From Gemmobacter nectariphilus (GTDB lineage: Bacteria > Pseudomonadota > Alphaproteobacteria > Rhodobacterales > Rhodobacteraceae): DNA of 64,000 bases. The translations under genes and the position numbers were made by a program. Shown here one piece after another: positions 26,201 to 34,237 of this stretch. How positions within the stretch are numbered: position 1 is the stretch's first letter; each line of letters starts with the position of its first letter. Location of the stretch: assembly GCA_020721445.1 (NCBI GenBank), contig DYMU01000001.1, positions 62,001-126,000 on the forward strand, written 5' to 3'. The notes beneath the pieces were generated by a model. It did not search any database, was not told where the DNA came from, and saw only the letters and a program-made list of their open reading frames with translations.

Positions 26201-26693
26201 CGTGTTCATGGATTACCGCGTCCGGCATCGCCTCTATGGCCCGGTGCGGGTGCTGCCGACGCGGACGTTCTTTTACGGCATGGTCTCGGGCGAGGAAATC
26301 AGCGCCGAGATCGACCCCGGCAAGACGCTGGAAATCCGGCTGCAAGCGGTGGGGGACACCTCGGAGGACGGCGATGTGAAGGTGTTCTTTGAGCTGAACG
26401 GCCAACCGCGGGTGATCCGGGTGCCGAACCGCGCGGTCAAGGCCAAGACCGCCGCCCGGCCCAAGGCGGCCGAGGGCAACCCCGCCCACATCGGCGCGCC
26501 GATGCCGGGGTCGGTTGCATCGGTGGCGGTGACGGTGGGGCAAAAGGTGCGGGCGGGCGACCTTTTGTTGACCATCGAGGCGATGAAGATGGAAACCGGC
26601 CTGCACGCCGACCGGGAAGCGGTGGTCAAGGCACTGCATGTGCATGCGGGCAGTCAGATCGACGCCAAGGATCTGCTGGTGGAACTGGAATAG
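23232..26693 (+). CDS. pyc: pyruvate carboxylase
   Basis: A 1153-aa biotin enzyme making oxaloacetate from pyruvate, bicarbonate and ATP. The N-terminal biotin carboxylase domain (about 1-455) has KILVANRGEIAIRVMRA, the ATP-grasp loop KASWGGGGRGMR and FIEVNPRVQVEHTVTEE. The carboxyltransferase domain begins near 530 with DTTMRDGHQSLLATRMR (from 537), plus the metal-site histidines in HFHTHDTSG. The C-terminal carrier domain holds the biotinylated Lys1119 in EAMKMET. Length is typical. The start is a well-placed ATG behind GAGGG, and a terminator follows. It is the only anaplerotic enzyme in the window. Confidence 0.98.
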   Translation: MPEFKKILVANRGEIAIRVMRAANEMGKKTVAVYAEEDKLSLHRFKADEAYRIGEGMSPVGAYLSIPEIIRVAKMAGADAIHPGYGLLSENPDFVEACDQAGITFIGPRAETMRALGDKASARRVAMEAGVPVIPATEVLGDDMAAIKAEAAAVGYPLMLKASWGGGGRGMRPILAEEELEAKVREGRREAEAAFGNGEGYLEKMILRARHVEVQILGDKQGQIYHLWERDCTVQRRNQKVVERAPAPYLTEAQRAEVCEMGRKICAHVNYECAGTVEFLMDMDDGKFYFIEVNPRVQVEHTVTEEVTGIDIVQAQIFIAEGKSLQQATGVASQAEVKLNGHALQCRVTTEDPLNNFIPDYGRLTAYRSATGNGIRLDGGTAYAGGVITRYYDSLLVKVTAHAQTPEQAIKRMDRALREFRIRGVATNIEFVINLLQHPTFLDNSYTTKFIDTTPELFAFRKRRDRATKILTYIADITVNGHPETVGRVKPPAQAKGPRAPKVRAEPAMGTRNLLEQHGPQAVADWMRAQTKVLITDTTMRDGHQSLLATRMRSIDMIKVAPAYAAHLPQLFSVECWGGATFDVAYRFLQECPWQRLRDLRAQMPNLMTQMLLRASNGVGYTNYPDNVVQAFVKQAAETGVDVFRVFDSLNWVENMRVAMDAVLASGKVCEGSICYTGDLLDPARSKYDLKYYVERALELKAAGAHILGLKDMAGLLKPAAARVLVKTLKQEVGLPIHFHTHDTSGAAAATIIAACDAGVDAVDAAMDAFSGGTSQPCLGSIVEALRHTERDTGLDIAAIREISNYWEHVRTQYAAFESGIPAPASEVYLHEMPGGQFTNLKAQARSLGLEERWPEVAQAYADANQMFGDIVKVTPSSKVVGDMALIMVAQGLSRAQVEDPSVDLAFPESVVDMLRGNLGQPHGGWPEAIMKKVLKGEAPLTERPGKTLPPVDLDAVRRKLAEDLRLGQEEADGEVLDEEDLSGYLMYPRVFMDYRVRHRLYGPVRVLPTRTFFYGMVSGEEISAEIDPGKTLEIRLQAVGDTSEDGDVKVFFELNGQPRVIRVPNRAVKAKTAARPKAAEGNPAHIGAPMPGSVASVAVTVGQKVRAGDLLLTIEAMKMETGLHADREAVVKALHVHAGSQIDAKDLLVELE

Positions 26694-26713
26694 CATTCAT
26701 TTCCATGGGTTTG

Positions 26714-26744
26714 ACGGCCCTGCCCCAGTGGCGGGGCCGTTTTT
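26714..26744 (+). terminator. Rho-independent terminator of pyc
   Basis: Stem ACGGCCC/GGGCCGT with an inner GCC/GGC extension, then TTTTT. It starts 21 bp after the pyc stop. Confidence 0.85.
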
Positions 26745-26842
26745 CGTTGCCGCGGTCCGCCGCGGAAAAATCGGCGGCACCGACGTATTTTCCGCTTGCA
26801 GCCGTCGGCGCCTTACCCTAAATCACGCCTCACCGAAACGGT

Positions 26843-26917
26843 GCGGGCGTAGCTCAGGGGTAGAGCATAACCTTGCCAAGGTTAGGGTCGGGCGTTCGAA
26901 TCGCCTCGCCCGCTCCA
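26843..26917 (+). tRNA. tRNA-Gly(GCC)
   Basis: A 75-nt cloverleaf. Acceptor strands GCGGGCG/CGCCCGC, D-arm GCTC-AGGGGTA-GAGC, anticodon stem AACCT/AGGTT with loop TTGCCAA (anticodon GCC at 26875-26877), T-arm with GTTCGAATC, and an encoded CCA end. Reads glycine codons GGC and GGT. Confidence 0.98.
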
Positions 26918-26930
26918 TTTCGGTCAGACA

Positions 26931-26951
26931 GGGCACCTTAGGGTGCCCTTT
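26931..26951 (+). terminator. terminator after tRNA-Gly
   Basis: Stem GGGCACC/GGTGCCC, 4-nt loop TTAG, then TTT, fourteen bases after the tRNA. It may also serve the convergent EamA gene. Confidence 0.75.
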
Positions 26952-26975
26952 GTCATTTCAGACCACTGGCATTGC

Positions 26976-27875
26976 TTAGATCGGGTCTGGCACGGTCTGG
27001 CTGCGGCGCGACAGGCGGGCCTCGCGCCAGGCGATGAAACTGACCGACCCCACGATGATCGCGCCACCGGTCAGAACGAACGGGTCCACCGCCTCATCAA
27101 ATACCACCACGCCCATGATGGATGCCCAGACCAGTTGCAGAAACACAACCGGCTGCGACACGGCAACTGCGGCGGCGGCGAAGGCCCGGCTCATGCAATA
27201 ATGGCCCAAGGTCGCGCAGGCCGCCACCACCGCCAGCCACAGCACCGGCCCAAGCCCGACCGGAACCCAGACCGCCCAGGCCAAGGGGGCAAGTGCGGCG
27301 GTCACGATCAGCGACAGCATGGCCACCGCCTCGCCCGCCGGGACCATGGCCGAAAGTTTCTTGGCGATCAGATAAGAGCTTGCAAAGAACACCGCCGCAC
27401 CCACCTGCGCCAGATGGCCGCCGGTCAGTTCCCGCAGGCCGGGGCGCAGCACAATCAGCGCGCCGATGATGGCGATGCCGATGGCGATCAGCCGCCGCGC
27501 CGCCAGCTTTTCGCCCAGAAACAGCGCGGTGCCCAGCGTCAGCAGCACCGGGTTCAGATAGCCGATGGCGGTTGCCTCGGCCACGGGGATGCGGGCCAGC
27601 GCGTAAAACCAGCACAGCACTGCCAGCACATGCAGCAAGCCGCGGCCCAGATGCAGGCGGAACATGCCAGCCCCAAGGCCCGAGCGCATCAGCCCCCACA
27701 GCGACGGCAGCAAGAACACCACGCCCCAGGCAAAGCGGATGAAGGCCGATTGCGCAGCGGGAAGGTCGGTGCCCAGATAGCGCACGATCCCGGTGACGGC
27801 GACAAAGCACAGGCCTGCCACCAGCATCCACAAGATCGCGTGCAGGGGTTTTTGCGGGGGCGGCGGCATCGTCAT
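26976..27875 (-). CDS. EamA/DMT-superfamily transporter
   Basis: A 299-aa membrane protein from ATG 27875 (MTMPPPPQKPLHAILWML); a longer frame to 27950 is less likely. Ten hydrophobic segments fall into two EamA repeats, each with the typical helix pattern. ARIPVAEATAIGYLNPVLLTL and AVAVSQPVVFLQLVWASIMG mark equivalent helices of the two halves. DMT proteins of this size usually export amino acids or metabolites. It faces the lysE/argO-type exporter divergently. Substrate unknown. Confidence 0.88.
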   Translation of the reverse strand: MTMPPPPQKPLHAILWMLVAGLCFVAVTGIVRYLGTDLPAAQSAFIRFAWGVVFLLPSLWGLMRSGLGAGMFRLHLGRGLLHVLAVLCWFYALARIPVAEATAIGYLNPVLLTLGTALFLGEKLAARRLIAIGIAIIGALIVLRPGLRELTGGHLAQVGAAVFFASSYLIAKKLSAMVPAGEAVAMLSLIVTAALAPLAWAVWVPVGLGPVLWLAVVAACATLGHYCMSRAFAAAAVAVSQPVVFLQLVWASIMGVVVFDEAVDPFVLTGGAIIVGSVSFIAWREARLSRRSQTVPDPI

Positions 27876-28052
27876 GGCGACAACGTGCTGTGCCCAAGTG
27901 CCGGACACAAGCGGCATATTGTATCGGTAACACCTGCACCGCCGCGGCACGTGCAGCCATCGGCAAAACTGGCAGCCTTGGGCAAAACAGGCTATGGCTT
28001 AACCGCGCGGCCGTGGTCTATGTCAGCCTGCACCCTGCGAAAGGCCCCGCGC

Positions 28053-28658
28053 ATGACCCCTGCCCTGATCGCCGGTTTCCTGACCTCGCTGTCGCTGATT
28101 GCGGCCATTGGCGCGCAGAATGCCTTTGTCTTGCGCCAAAGCTTGCGGCGCGAGCATGTTCTGCCGGTGGTGCTGGCCTGTGCGGCCTCGGATGCAGCCC
28201 TGATTGCGGCCGGGGTCGCGGGGTTTGGCACGCTGTCGGCGCTGGCGCCGTGGATCACCACGGCCATGCTGTACGCGGGTGCTGCGTTCCTGATCGTCTA
28301 CGGCACCTTGCGGTTCAAGGCGGCGCTGCAGGGCGGTGAGGCGTTGCGCCCCGCCCCCGGCAGCGGGGCCAGCCTTGGCCGGACGCTGGCCACGGTGCTG
28401 GTGCTGACTTGGGCCAACCCGCATGTCTATCTGGATACCGTGGTTCTGCTGGGGGCGATTTCGGCGCAATATACACCGCTGCACTGGGCGTTTGGCGCAG
28501 GCGCAATGGCGGGCAGCTTTGCGTTTTTCTCGGCGCTTGGCTTTGGCGCGCGGCTGCTGGCCCCGCTGTTTGCCAACCCGAAGGCCTGGGTCTGGCTGGA
28601 GGTGATCGTGGGGGTGACGATGTGGGCCATCGCGGCGGCGCTGATCGCGGGGGCGTAA
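28053..28658 (+). CDS. LysE/ArgO family amino acid exporter
   Basis: A 201-aa membrane protein with six hydrophobic segments. The N-terminus LIAAIGAQNAFVLRQSL is the family fingerprint (GxQNAFVLRQ), and TWANPHVYLDTVVLLG is the second conserved block. These match ArgO (arginine export) closely. The start ATG at 28053 is well placed for the first helix. No LysG/ArgP-type regulator is adjacent. Export of basic amino acids is the likely role. Confidence 0.9.
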   Translation: MTPALIAGFLTSLSLIAAIGAQNAFVLRQSLRREHVLPVVLACAASDAALIAAGVAGFGTLSALAPWITTAMLYAGAAFLIVYGTLRFKAALQGGEALRPAPGSGASLGRTLATVLVLTWANPHVYLDTVVLLGAISAQYTPLHWAFGAGAMAGSFAFFSALGFGARLLAPLFANPKAWVWLEVIVGVTMWAIAAALIAGA

Positions 28659-28681
28659 GGCACGGATCGCGGGGGATGTTT

Positions 28682-28819
28682 GGCGCAGCTCCCCACCCCC
28701 ATCCCCTCCCCACGAGGGGGAGGGGTGGTGCCCCGTTGCAGCACGTTACGCCCGGCTCCGTGACGGCCCCCCTCCCCACAAGGGGGAAGGGGTGGGGGTG
28801 GGGGGATTGGCGCTGCGCA
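28682..28819. repeat. large intergenic inverted repeat of G/C-tract hairpins
   Basis: Two arms of about 50 bp (28682-28734 and 28764-28819) are imperfect inverted copies. Each arm has a CCCCTCCCCAC core that also folds on itself with the G-rich tract after it (CCCCTCCCC / GGGGGAGGGG). Outer ends are GGCGCAGC and GCTGCGC. It fills the gap between argO and the csp terminator. It resembles non-autonomous repetitive elements of Rhodobacterales intergenic DNA. No transposase is present. Confidence 0.65.
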
Positions 28820-28823
28820 ATGC

Positions 28824-28854
28824 AAAACGGGGGCGGCTTGCGCCACCCCCGTTT
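28824..28854 (-). terminator. Rho-independent terminator of the cold-shock gene
   Basis: On the minus strand a 13-bp stem beginning AAACGGGGG (one G-U pair) closes on a GCAA tetraloop and is followed by TTTT. It lies 21 bp after the csp stop. Confidence 0.85.
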
Positions 28855-28874
28855 CAAAGGTCAGACCGGATAAA

Positions 28875-29081
28875 TCAGGCCAGAGCCAGATTGGTCGCGG
28901 ATTCGCGGCCGTTGCGGTCACGCTCCAGATCGAAGGTGACAGCTTGGCCGTCGTTCAGCGCACGGATACCAGCGCGCTCCAGCGCGGTGATGTGCACGAA
29001 CACGTCCTTGGTACCGCCCTCAGGGGCGATAAAGCCGAAGCCTTTGGTGGCGTTGAACCATTTCACGGTGCCGTTGGCCAT
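28875..29081 (-). CDS. cold-shock protein (CspA family)
   Basis: A 68-aa OB-fold nucleic-acid chaperone. RNP1 is KGFGFI (in ATKGFGFIAPEGG) and RNP2 is DVFVHI. An ATG at 29081 follows AGGAG, while a longer open frame upstream is leader. The leader is at least 80-200 nt of non-coding DNA, compatible with post-transcriptional control seen in csp mRNAs. A strong terminator makes it monocistronic. Confidence 0.97.
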   Translation of the reverse strand: MANGTVKWFNATKGFGFIAPEGGTKDVFVHITALERAGIRALNDGQAVTFDLERDRNGRESATNLALA

Positions 29082-29290
29082 CGTGAGATCTCCTGTAGTG
29101 TGCGCCACCCACAACATGCGATGGCCCGGCCGAGAGTCGTCTAGATCGAGTGACTGTGGGCCGAAGCAGACAGAAGACCGAAAGAGAGAAACTTTGCACG
29201 CCATACATGCACCATGTGTCGGGCGTTTGCAAGGGGGCATGGCGAAATGAGGCTGTTACCACGGGGCCACCACGATGACATTCGGTACAG

Positions 29291-29689
29291 TCACACGCTG
29301 GCAGCCAACGCCTGCAAGACATTCAGGGCATCCCCCTCACGCCCGACGGGCACAAAGAGGTGATCGTGAAAAAAGCCCGAGACGGGGTTGACGCCCATGT
29401 CGTGCTTGGCCAGTTCAGAGGCAATCAGCGCCATGAATCCAACGGCTTCCAGCGACGAATGAACATTCAACGTGATCATCCGGCAGGGAAACTCATACGC
29501 CAGACCATGCTGCTCGGCTTCGGACTTCAACAAGATCAGGGTGGTGCCTTCGGCTTCCTGAAAGATCATGCGCGGAGCGATATCCTTCGGCAGCCGATCA
29601 GGGGCGACGGTCGCAAAGACAAACACCCCTTCCGCCAACACTGCCGAAAGAGACCGCAACAGTTCGGTCAACCGCATCTCGCCCGCCAT
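29291..29689 (-). CDS. ACT_3 domain protein
   Basis: A 132-aa protein starting MAGEMRLTELLRSLSAVLAEG after an AAGGGGGC site. The segments GVFVFATV, MIFQEAEGTTLILLKSEAEQ and CRMITLNVHSSLEAVGFMALI resemble the duplicated ACT-like fold (ACT_3) found in small proteins of unknown function. HSSLEAVGF is well matched to that family. No catalytic domain is attached, so a ligand-sensing role is possible but unproven. It is in line with yebC (78 bp gap). Confidence 0.72.
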   Translation of the reverse strand: MAGEMRLTELLRSLSAVLAEGVFVFATVAPDRLPKDIAPRMIFQEAEGTTLILLKSEAEQHGLAYEFPCRMITLNVHSSLEAVGFMALIASELAKHDMGVNPVSGFFHDHLFVPVGREGDALNVLQALAASV

Positions 29690-29767
29690 TTTCGCCCCCT
29701 TGGCCAAAGTTCTGTGCCTTGCCCGTCAGTTAGCGCACAGGCATCAGCTGCAGCAACAAACAGTGCG

Positions 29768-30511
29768 TCATTCCAACTGCGCCGCAACCTCTTCGGGGAT
29801 GTCGAAATTGTGGGTCACGGTCTGCACGTCGTCATCTTCTTCCAGCAGGTCGATCAGGCGCATCAGCTTTTGTGCGGTTTCCAGATCCACCTCGGTCAGG
29901 GTTTGCGGCTTCCAGATCAGCTTTGATTCGGTCGATTCCCCCAGCGTCTTTTCCAGCGCATCGGACACCTCGTTCAACGCCTCGACCGAGCAATAGATCC
30001 AGTGGCCGTCTTCATCGGATTCGACATCATCGGCCCCGGCCTCCAGCGCCGCCATCATCACCGTGTCGGCATCGCCCACCGACGCCGGATAGGTGATCTC
30101 GCCGACCCGGTCAAAGCTGTGGCTGACCGACCCGGTGGTGCCAAGGTTGCCGCCTGCCTTGCTGAAATAGCTGCGCACGTTGCTGGCGGTGCGGTTCATG
30201 TTGTCGGTCATCGCCTCGACGATGATGGCGATGCCGTTGACGCCGTAACCTTCATAGCGAATCTCGGTATAATCGGCGCCGTCGCCCATCTGGCTTTTCT
30301 TGATGGCGCGGTCGATCACGTCTTTCGGCATCGACACTGCCTTGGCGGCCTTGACGGCCAGACGCAGGCGCGGGTTCATCTCGGGGTCGGGCATGCCCAT
30401 CTTGGCGGCGACGGTGATTTCCTTCGCCAGTTTCGAAAACATCTTCGAGCGCAGCTTGTCCTGCTTGCCCTTGCGATGCTGGATGTTCGCCCATTTGGAA
30501 TGGCCAGCCAT
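29768..30511 (-). CDS. yebC: YebC/PmpR family DNA-binding regulatory protein
   Basis: A 247-aa protein opening with the invariant [20 protein letters not shown]; the three-domain YebC fold follows. Further signatures are [17 protein letters not shown]-like spacing, [19 protein letters not shown] and [13 protein letters not shown]. YebC proteins act as transcription regulators or, by newer evidence, as ribosome-linked factors that ease proline stalling. It is expressed alone or with the ACT_3 gene. Confidence 0.95.
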   Translation of the reverse strand: MAGHSKWANIQHRKGKQDKLRSKMFSKLAKEITVAAKMGMPDPEMNPRLRLAVKAAKAVSMPKDVIDRAIKKSQMGDGADYTEIRYEGYGVNGIAIIVEAMTDNMNRTASNVRSYFSKAGGNLGTTGSVSHSFDRVGEITYPASVGDADTVMMAALEAGADDVESDEDGHWIYCSVEALNEVSDALEKTLGESTESKLIWKPQTLTEVDLETAQKLMRLIDLLEEDDDVQTVTHNFDIPEEVAAQLE

Positions 30512-30553
30512 GTGCCCCGTGCTCCCTCAACCCGTCTGAAATGCTGGGTTCCC

Positions 30554-31939
30554 TTACACCAGCCCCTGCCCCGGCTGCAAGGCTTGGCCCAAGGCGACCC
30601 TTACCAGATCAAGGGCACGCGCCATCAGCGCCGCCGCCGCCTTGGGGCTGGCTGCCTCGGCATAGATGCGGAACTCGGGCGCATTGCCCGACGGGCGCAG
30701 ATGCACCACATCGCCGCCGTCCAGCGTCAGGCGCAGGCCATCGGTGTGGTCCACCGCCTGCACCCGACCCAGCGAGGCGACAAACGCCGCCGGATCGGCA
30801 TCAACCCGCGCCAGCAGCGCCTGTGACGCTTCGGTCGGCACGTCCTCCAGCCGGTCGGTGACGGTAAAGCGCGCGGGTTCCATCGCCACCCGCGCCGCCA
30901 GAGACCCGGCCCGCTTACCCTCGGCCAGTGCCGCCACAATCGGCAGCAGGCTGTCGCGGGTCATCAGGCGGGGCAACGGCCCCGCGGGCCCCATGGCATC
31001 GAACCCCAGCAGAAAGCCGCCGTTGGGTTCATAGCCCACCACGCGGCCACCGGCGGCCTGCATCGCCGCAATCACGAATGGCGATCCGATGCGGGTGCGC
31101 ACCACCCGGCCAAAGCGGCCCGCAAGGTCCACCCCGGTGTTGGCGGAAACGGTCGTCACCACCACATCGGCGCCCAGAGCCGCCGCCGTGATCTGGCCCA
31201 GCACATCACCCGGCACGATCTGGCCGGTGGCATCGGCCACCAGCGGGCGGTCACCATCGCCATCGGTCGAGACGATCGCATCCAGCCCTTCGGCCCAACC
31301 GGCCAGCAAGGCCCGCACCTCGGCTGGCACGGCTTCGGTATCGACCGGCACGAACACATCCGACCGGCCCAGCACCGCAACGCGCGCGCCCAAGGCCTCA
31401 AGACAGGCCACCAGCGGTTCGCGGCTGACGGCAGAATGCGCCCAGACGCCCACCTTCATCCCGTCCAGCGCCCGGCCAAAGGCAAGGCGGTAGCGCGCGG
31501 CCCAATCGCCGCCCACCTCGAACGTGCTGTGACGATGGCCCGCCAACCCGGCAGGCGCGCGGCCAAGGGTTGCCAGAATGGCCGCCTCATCCGCCTTGGT
31601 GATCTCGCCGCCCGGCACATAGAACTTCAGCCCGTTGCGGTCTGCCGGGATATGGCTGCCGGTAATCATCACCGCCGCCGCCCCGGCCGACATTGCCGCC
31701 ATCGCCAGCGCAGGCGTCGGCACAGCACCACAATCGGTGACAGACACGCCTTCATCCCGCGCGGCGGCAATCACCACCTCGGCCAAGGCGGGCGAGCTTG
31801 CGCGCAGGTCGCGCCCGACCCAGAGGCCCGTACCATGCGGGCAGGCCGCCAGAAACCCCCGCGTGTAATCGCCCACGAGGTCGGGCGTCAGATCGCTCAC
31901 CAGACCGCGCAGGCCGCTGGTTCCAAACTTTGGCGACAT
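30554..31939 (-). CDS. phosphohexomutase (phosphomannomutase/phosphoglucosamine mutase type)
   Basis: A 461-aa alpha-D-phosphohexomutase starting with MSPKFGTSGLRGLV behind AAGGAG. The phosphoserine is in TGSHIPADRNGLKF. The Mg-binding loop is DGDGDRPL, the sugar-binding region is YEPNGGFLLG, and the phosphate loop lies in RPSGNAPEFRIYAEA. The shortened GSHIPADRNG active loop is like enzymes annotated as phosphomannomutase in Rhodobacterales. Without neighbours of a sugar-nucleotide pathway I cannot decide between mannose and glucosamine substrates. Confidence 0.85.
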   Translation of the reverse strand: MSPKFGTSGLRGLVSDLTPDLVGDYTRGFLAACPHGTGLWVGRDLRASSPALAEVVIAAARDEGVSVTDCGAVPTPALAMAAMSAGAAAVMITGSHIPADRNGLKFYVPGGEITKADEAAILATLGRAPAGLAGHRHSTFEVGGDWAARYRLAFGRALDGMKVGVWAHSAVSREPLVACLEALGARVAVLGRSDVFVPVDTEAVPAEVRALLAGWAEGLDAIVSTDGDGDRPLVADATGQIVPGDVLGQITAAALGADVVVTTVSANTGVDLAGRFGRVVRTRIGSPFVIAAMQAAGGRVVGYEPNGGFLLGFDAMGPAGPLPRLMTRDSLLPIVAALAEGKRAGSLAARVAMEPARFTVTDRLEDVPTEASQALLARVDADPAAFVASLGRVQAVDHTDGLRLTLDGGDVVHLRPSGNAPEFRIYAEAASPKAAAALMARALDLVRVALGQALQPGQGLV

Positions 31940-31943
31940 GGGA

Positions 31944-32303
31944 TCACTCCTTTTCCGGCGGCGGGGGCGAGACGAACACCCGGTCAATCCCCGCCGGGTC
32001 GGTGATCACCACCTCGGCCAAGGGGGCGACGATGCCTTCGGCCCCCAGCGCGGTGGTCAGGCTGGTCCAGAACTGCCGCACGATGTTGGGATTGTCGATC
32101 ACCCGCACCGCATAGCCATAGCCCGGACCGCAGCGGTCCAGCCGACCCACCGGCGCCGAAGCCCAAGGCGCACGGCAGACCGTTCCATCGGACAGGGTCA
32201 GCGTCAGAACAATGGCCGACAGGCTGGCCGATTGCGGCACGGGGGTGCCAATGGGGGCGACGCAACCGCCCAGAGCCAAGACAAGGGCCAAGACCTTACG
32301 CAT
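31944..32303 (-). CDS. putative lipoprotein, unknown function
   Basis: A 119-aa protein with signal sequence MRKVLALVLALGGC, where Cys14 in LGGC is a lipobox. The mature part shows two further Cys (VCRAPW, DRCGPG) and a conserved-looking YAVRVIDNPNIVRQFWTSLTTAL region. It ends 5 bp before the phosphohexomutase start and follows the SLC13 gene by 15 bp, so these may be one transcript. I do not recognise a family. Confidence 0.7.
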   Translation of the reverse strand: MRKVLALVLALGGCVAPIGTPVPQSASLSAIVLTLTLSDGTVCRAPWASAPVGRLDRCGPGYGYAVRVIDNPNIVRQFWTSLTTALGAEGIVAPLAEVVITDPAGIDRVFVSPPPPEKE

Positions 32304-32318
32304 CAGGAATACCTTTCT

Positions 32319-34097
32319 TCAAAACGGAAAGAACACCGGGATCAGCAGGCTGATAGCCACCATCATCACAATGTTCAACGGAATCCCGATGCGCAGGAAA
32401 TCGGTAAAGCGATACCCGCCGGGCCCGTAAACCAGCGTGTTGGTCTGATAGCCGATGGGGGTCGAGAACGCCGCCGAGGCCCCGAACATCACCGCCACCA
32501 GCAGCGGACGCGGTTCCAGCCCCAACTGCGTGGCAAGTGCAATCGCGATGGGGGCCATGATCACCGCCACCGCCGTGTTCGACACCACCTCGGTCAGCAC
32601 CGAGGTCATGGCATAGACGGACAGGATCAGAAAGAACGGCGGCAAGCCCACCAGATGCGGCGCGATCGGATTGACGACCATCTGGATCGCACCCGAGTGT
32701 TCCAGCCCAGCCCCCACCGCCAGCATGGCAAAGATCAGCGCCAGCAGGCGGCCCTCGACGAAACCAAACGCCTCGTCGGCATCGATGCAGCGCGTCAGCA
32801 AGACCACGCCGACGCCGATCATTGCCAGCACCAGAATGGGGGCCGTGTCCAGCGCCGACAGGCCCACCACCCCTGCCAGCACCGACACGACGATCGGTGC
32901 CTTGGTCCGGCGATAGGCGCGGTCTGACGGCTCTGAGATGTCAACCACCTCCATCTCGGCGGCAAGTCGCTGAATATCGGCGGGCGCGCCTTCCAGCAGC
33001 AGCGTGTCGCCGACCTGGACAATCAGGTCATCCAACTGCCGCCCGATGTTCTGGTTCTTGCGGTGCACTGCCAGCGCATAGACGCCATAGCGCCGCCGCA
33101 ACCGCATGCTGCCCAAGGACCGGCCCACCATGGCACAGCCGGGGGTGATCAGCACCTCGACCGTGGTGGTCTGCACCGAAGACAGCTTTTCAACCATCCG
33201 CAGTTCCTTGGACTCTTGCAAGGCCAGCACTTCCGACATCGGTGTGCGCAGCACCACCCGGTCACCGAACTGAAGCACCACCTCGGCCAATTGACGGCGC
33301 AGGCTGGCATCCCCGCGCAGCACATCGACGACACGCATGCTGTCACGCTTGAACAGTGGCACACTGTCCAGCTTTTGCCCGATGATCGGGCTGCCCTCGG
33401 GCACCACGACTTCGGTAAAGAACTTCATCTGGCTGCGGTCCGTCAGCATCATCGCCATGCTGTCGCGATCTGGCAGCAAGCGTTTTGTAAACAGCGCAAG
33501 ATACCCCAGCCCCACCATCGATGCCGCAATGCCCAAGGGGGTGATTTCGAAAATGCTGAAGGGTTCAAGCCCGCTTTGGCGCGCCACCCCATCGACCACA
33601 AGGTTGGTCGAGGTGCCGATCAGGGTGATCGTGCCGCCAAAGATCGACATATAGGACAGCGGAATCATCAGCTTGGACGGAGACAGATGCAACTTGCGGG
33701 CGATCTGCATGAACACCGGGATCATCAGCACCACGATCGGGGTATTGTTCATGAAGGCCGACAGCGTTACCACGCTGAGGCAGATCACCACCAGCGCCGA
33801 TTTCGGATGCGTTTCGACATAGCGCAAAGCCAGTTGGGTGGCGTTGTCCAGCGCCCCGGTCCGCACCAGACCGCCCATGATGATGAACATCGCGGCAATC
33901 GTCCACGGGGCTGCATTCGACAGCGCCCTTGCCGCCTCGGCTTCGGGCAAGATGCCCAGCAGCAGCATCACGCTGGCCCCGCCGATGGCCGTCACCTCGA
34001 CCGGATAGGTTTCGCGCACGAACAAAACCAGCATGCCGATCAGAATTGCCATGGCCGCATAGGCCTGAACGGTCTGATCCAGCGCAATCCCGAACAT
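32319..34097 (-). CDS. SLC13 family permease with two central RCK_C domains
   Basis: A 592-aa membrane protein (ATG 34097 after AGGGGA). Hydrophobic segments at each end (about 1-200 and 400-592) flank a soluble middle of two TrkA-C/RCK_C-like domains: VVPEGSPIIGQKLDSVPLFKRD (about 205-290) and ITPGCAMVGRSLGSMRLRRRYG (about 300-375). SLC13 signatures are NNTPIVVLMIPVF in the first half and VVSNTAVAVIMAPIAIALA in the second. Such proteins carry dicarboxylates, sulfate or other anions with Na+; the substrate is not readable. The preceding tiny ORF ends 8 bp upstream. Confidence 0.92.
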   Translation of the reverse strand: MFGIALDQTVQAYAAMAILIGMLVLFVRETYPVEVTAIGGASVMLLLGILPEAEAARALSNAAPWTIAAMFIIMGGLVRTGALDNATQLALRYVETHPKSALVVICLSVVTLSAFMNNTPIVVLMIPVFMQIARKLHLSPSKLMIPLSYMSIFGGTITLIGTSTNLVVDGVARQSGLEPFSIFEITPLGIAASMVGLGYLALFTKRLLPDRDSMAMMLTDRSQMKFFTEVVVPEGSPIIGQKLDSVPLFKRDSMRVVDVLRGDASLRRQLAEVVLQFGDRVVLRTPMSEVLALQESKELRMVEKLSSVQTTTVEVLITPGCAMVGRSLGSMRLRRRYGVYALAVHRKNQNIGRQLDDLIVQVGDTLLLEGAPADIQRLAAEMEVVDISEPSDRAYRRTKAPIVVSVLAGVVGLSALDTAPILVLAMIGVGVVLLTRCIDADEAFGFVEGRLLALIFAMLAVGAGLEHSGAIQMVVNPIAPHLVGLPPFFLILSVYAMTSVLTEVVSNTAVAVIMAPIAIALATQLGLEPRPLLVAVMFGASAAFSTPIGYQTNTLVYGPGGYRFTDFLRIGIPLNIVMMVAISLLIPVFFPF

Positions 34098-34105
34098 CAC
34101 ATCCC

Positions 34106-34237
34106 CTACATGGCGCCGTGTCTGGCGCCCCGCTGCACCCATGCCACGCCCGGCAGCACAACCGCAAGCGCGCTGACGACAACAGTGACCAAAGCCCGGT
34201 CAAAGGGCGCGCGACCGTCCAGCAATTGGGCACTCAA
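34106..34237 (-). CDS. tiny single-helix membrane protein, TTG start, coupled to the YmdB-like gene
   Basis: A 43-aa frame beginning LSAQLLDGRAPFDRALVTVV and ending VQRGARHGAM. Residues about 16-32 (ALVTVVVSALAVVLPGV) form one hydrophobic helix followed by a basic end. The TTG overlaps the upstream stop as TTGA, the same 4-bp coupling as ATGA used elsewhere in this window. The stop is 8 bp before the SLC13 ATG, so it fills the gap exactly. No homologue is recognised; it may be an accessory peptide of the permease or a chance frame. Confidence 0.45.
   Translation of the reverse strand: MSAQLLDGRAPFDRALVTVVVSALAVVLPGVAWVQRGARHGAM

Noticed and set aside
26943-28658. 571-codon frame ending with the LysE/ArgO gene
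   Set aside because: Only the last 201 codons carry the transporter; the upstream part is antisense to the EamA gene.
28682-28819. Insertion sequence
   Set aside because: No transposase frame and no visible target duplication; recorded as a repeat only.
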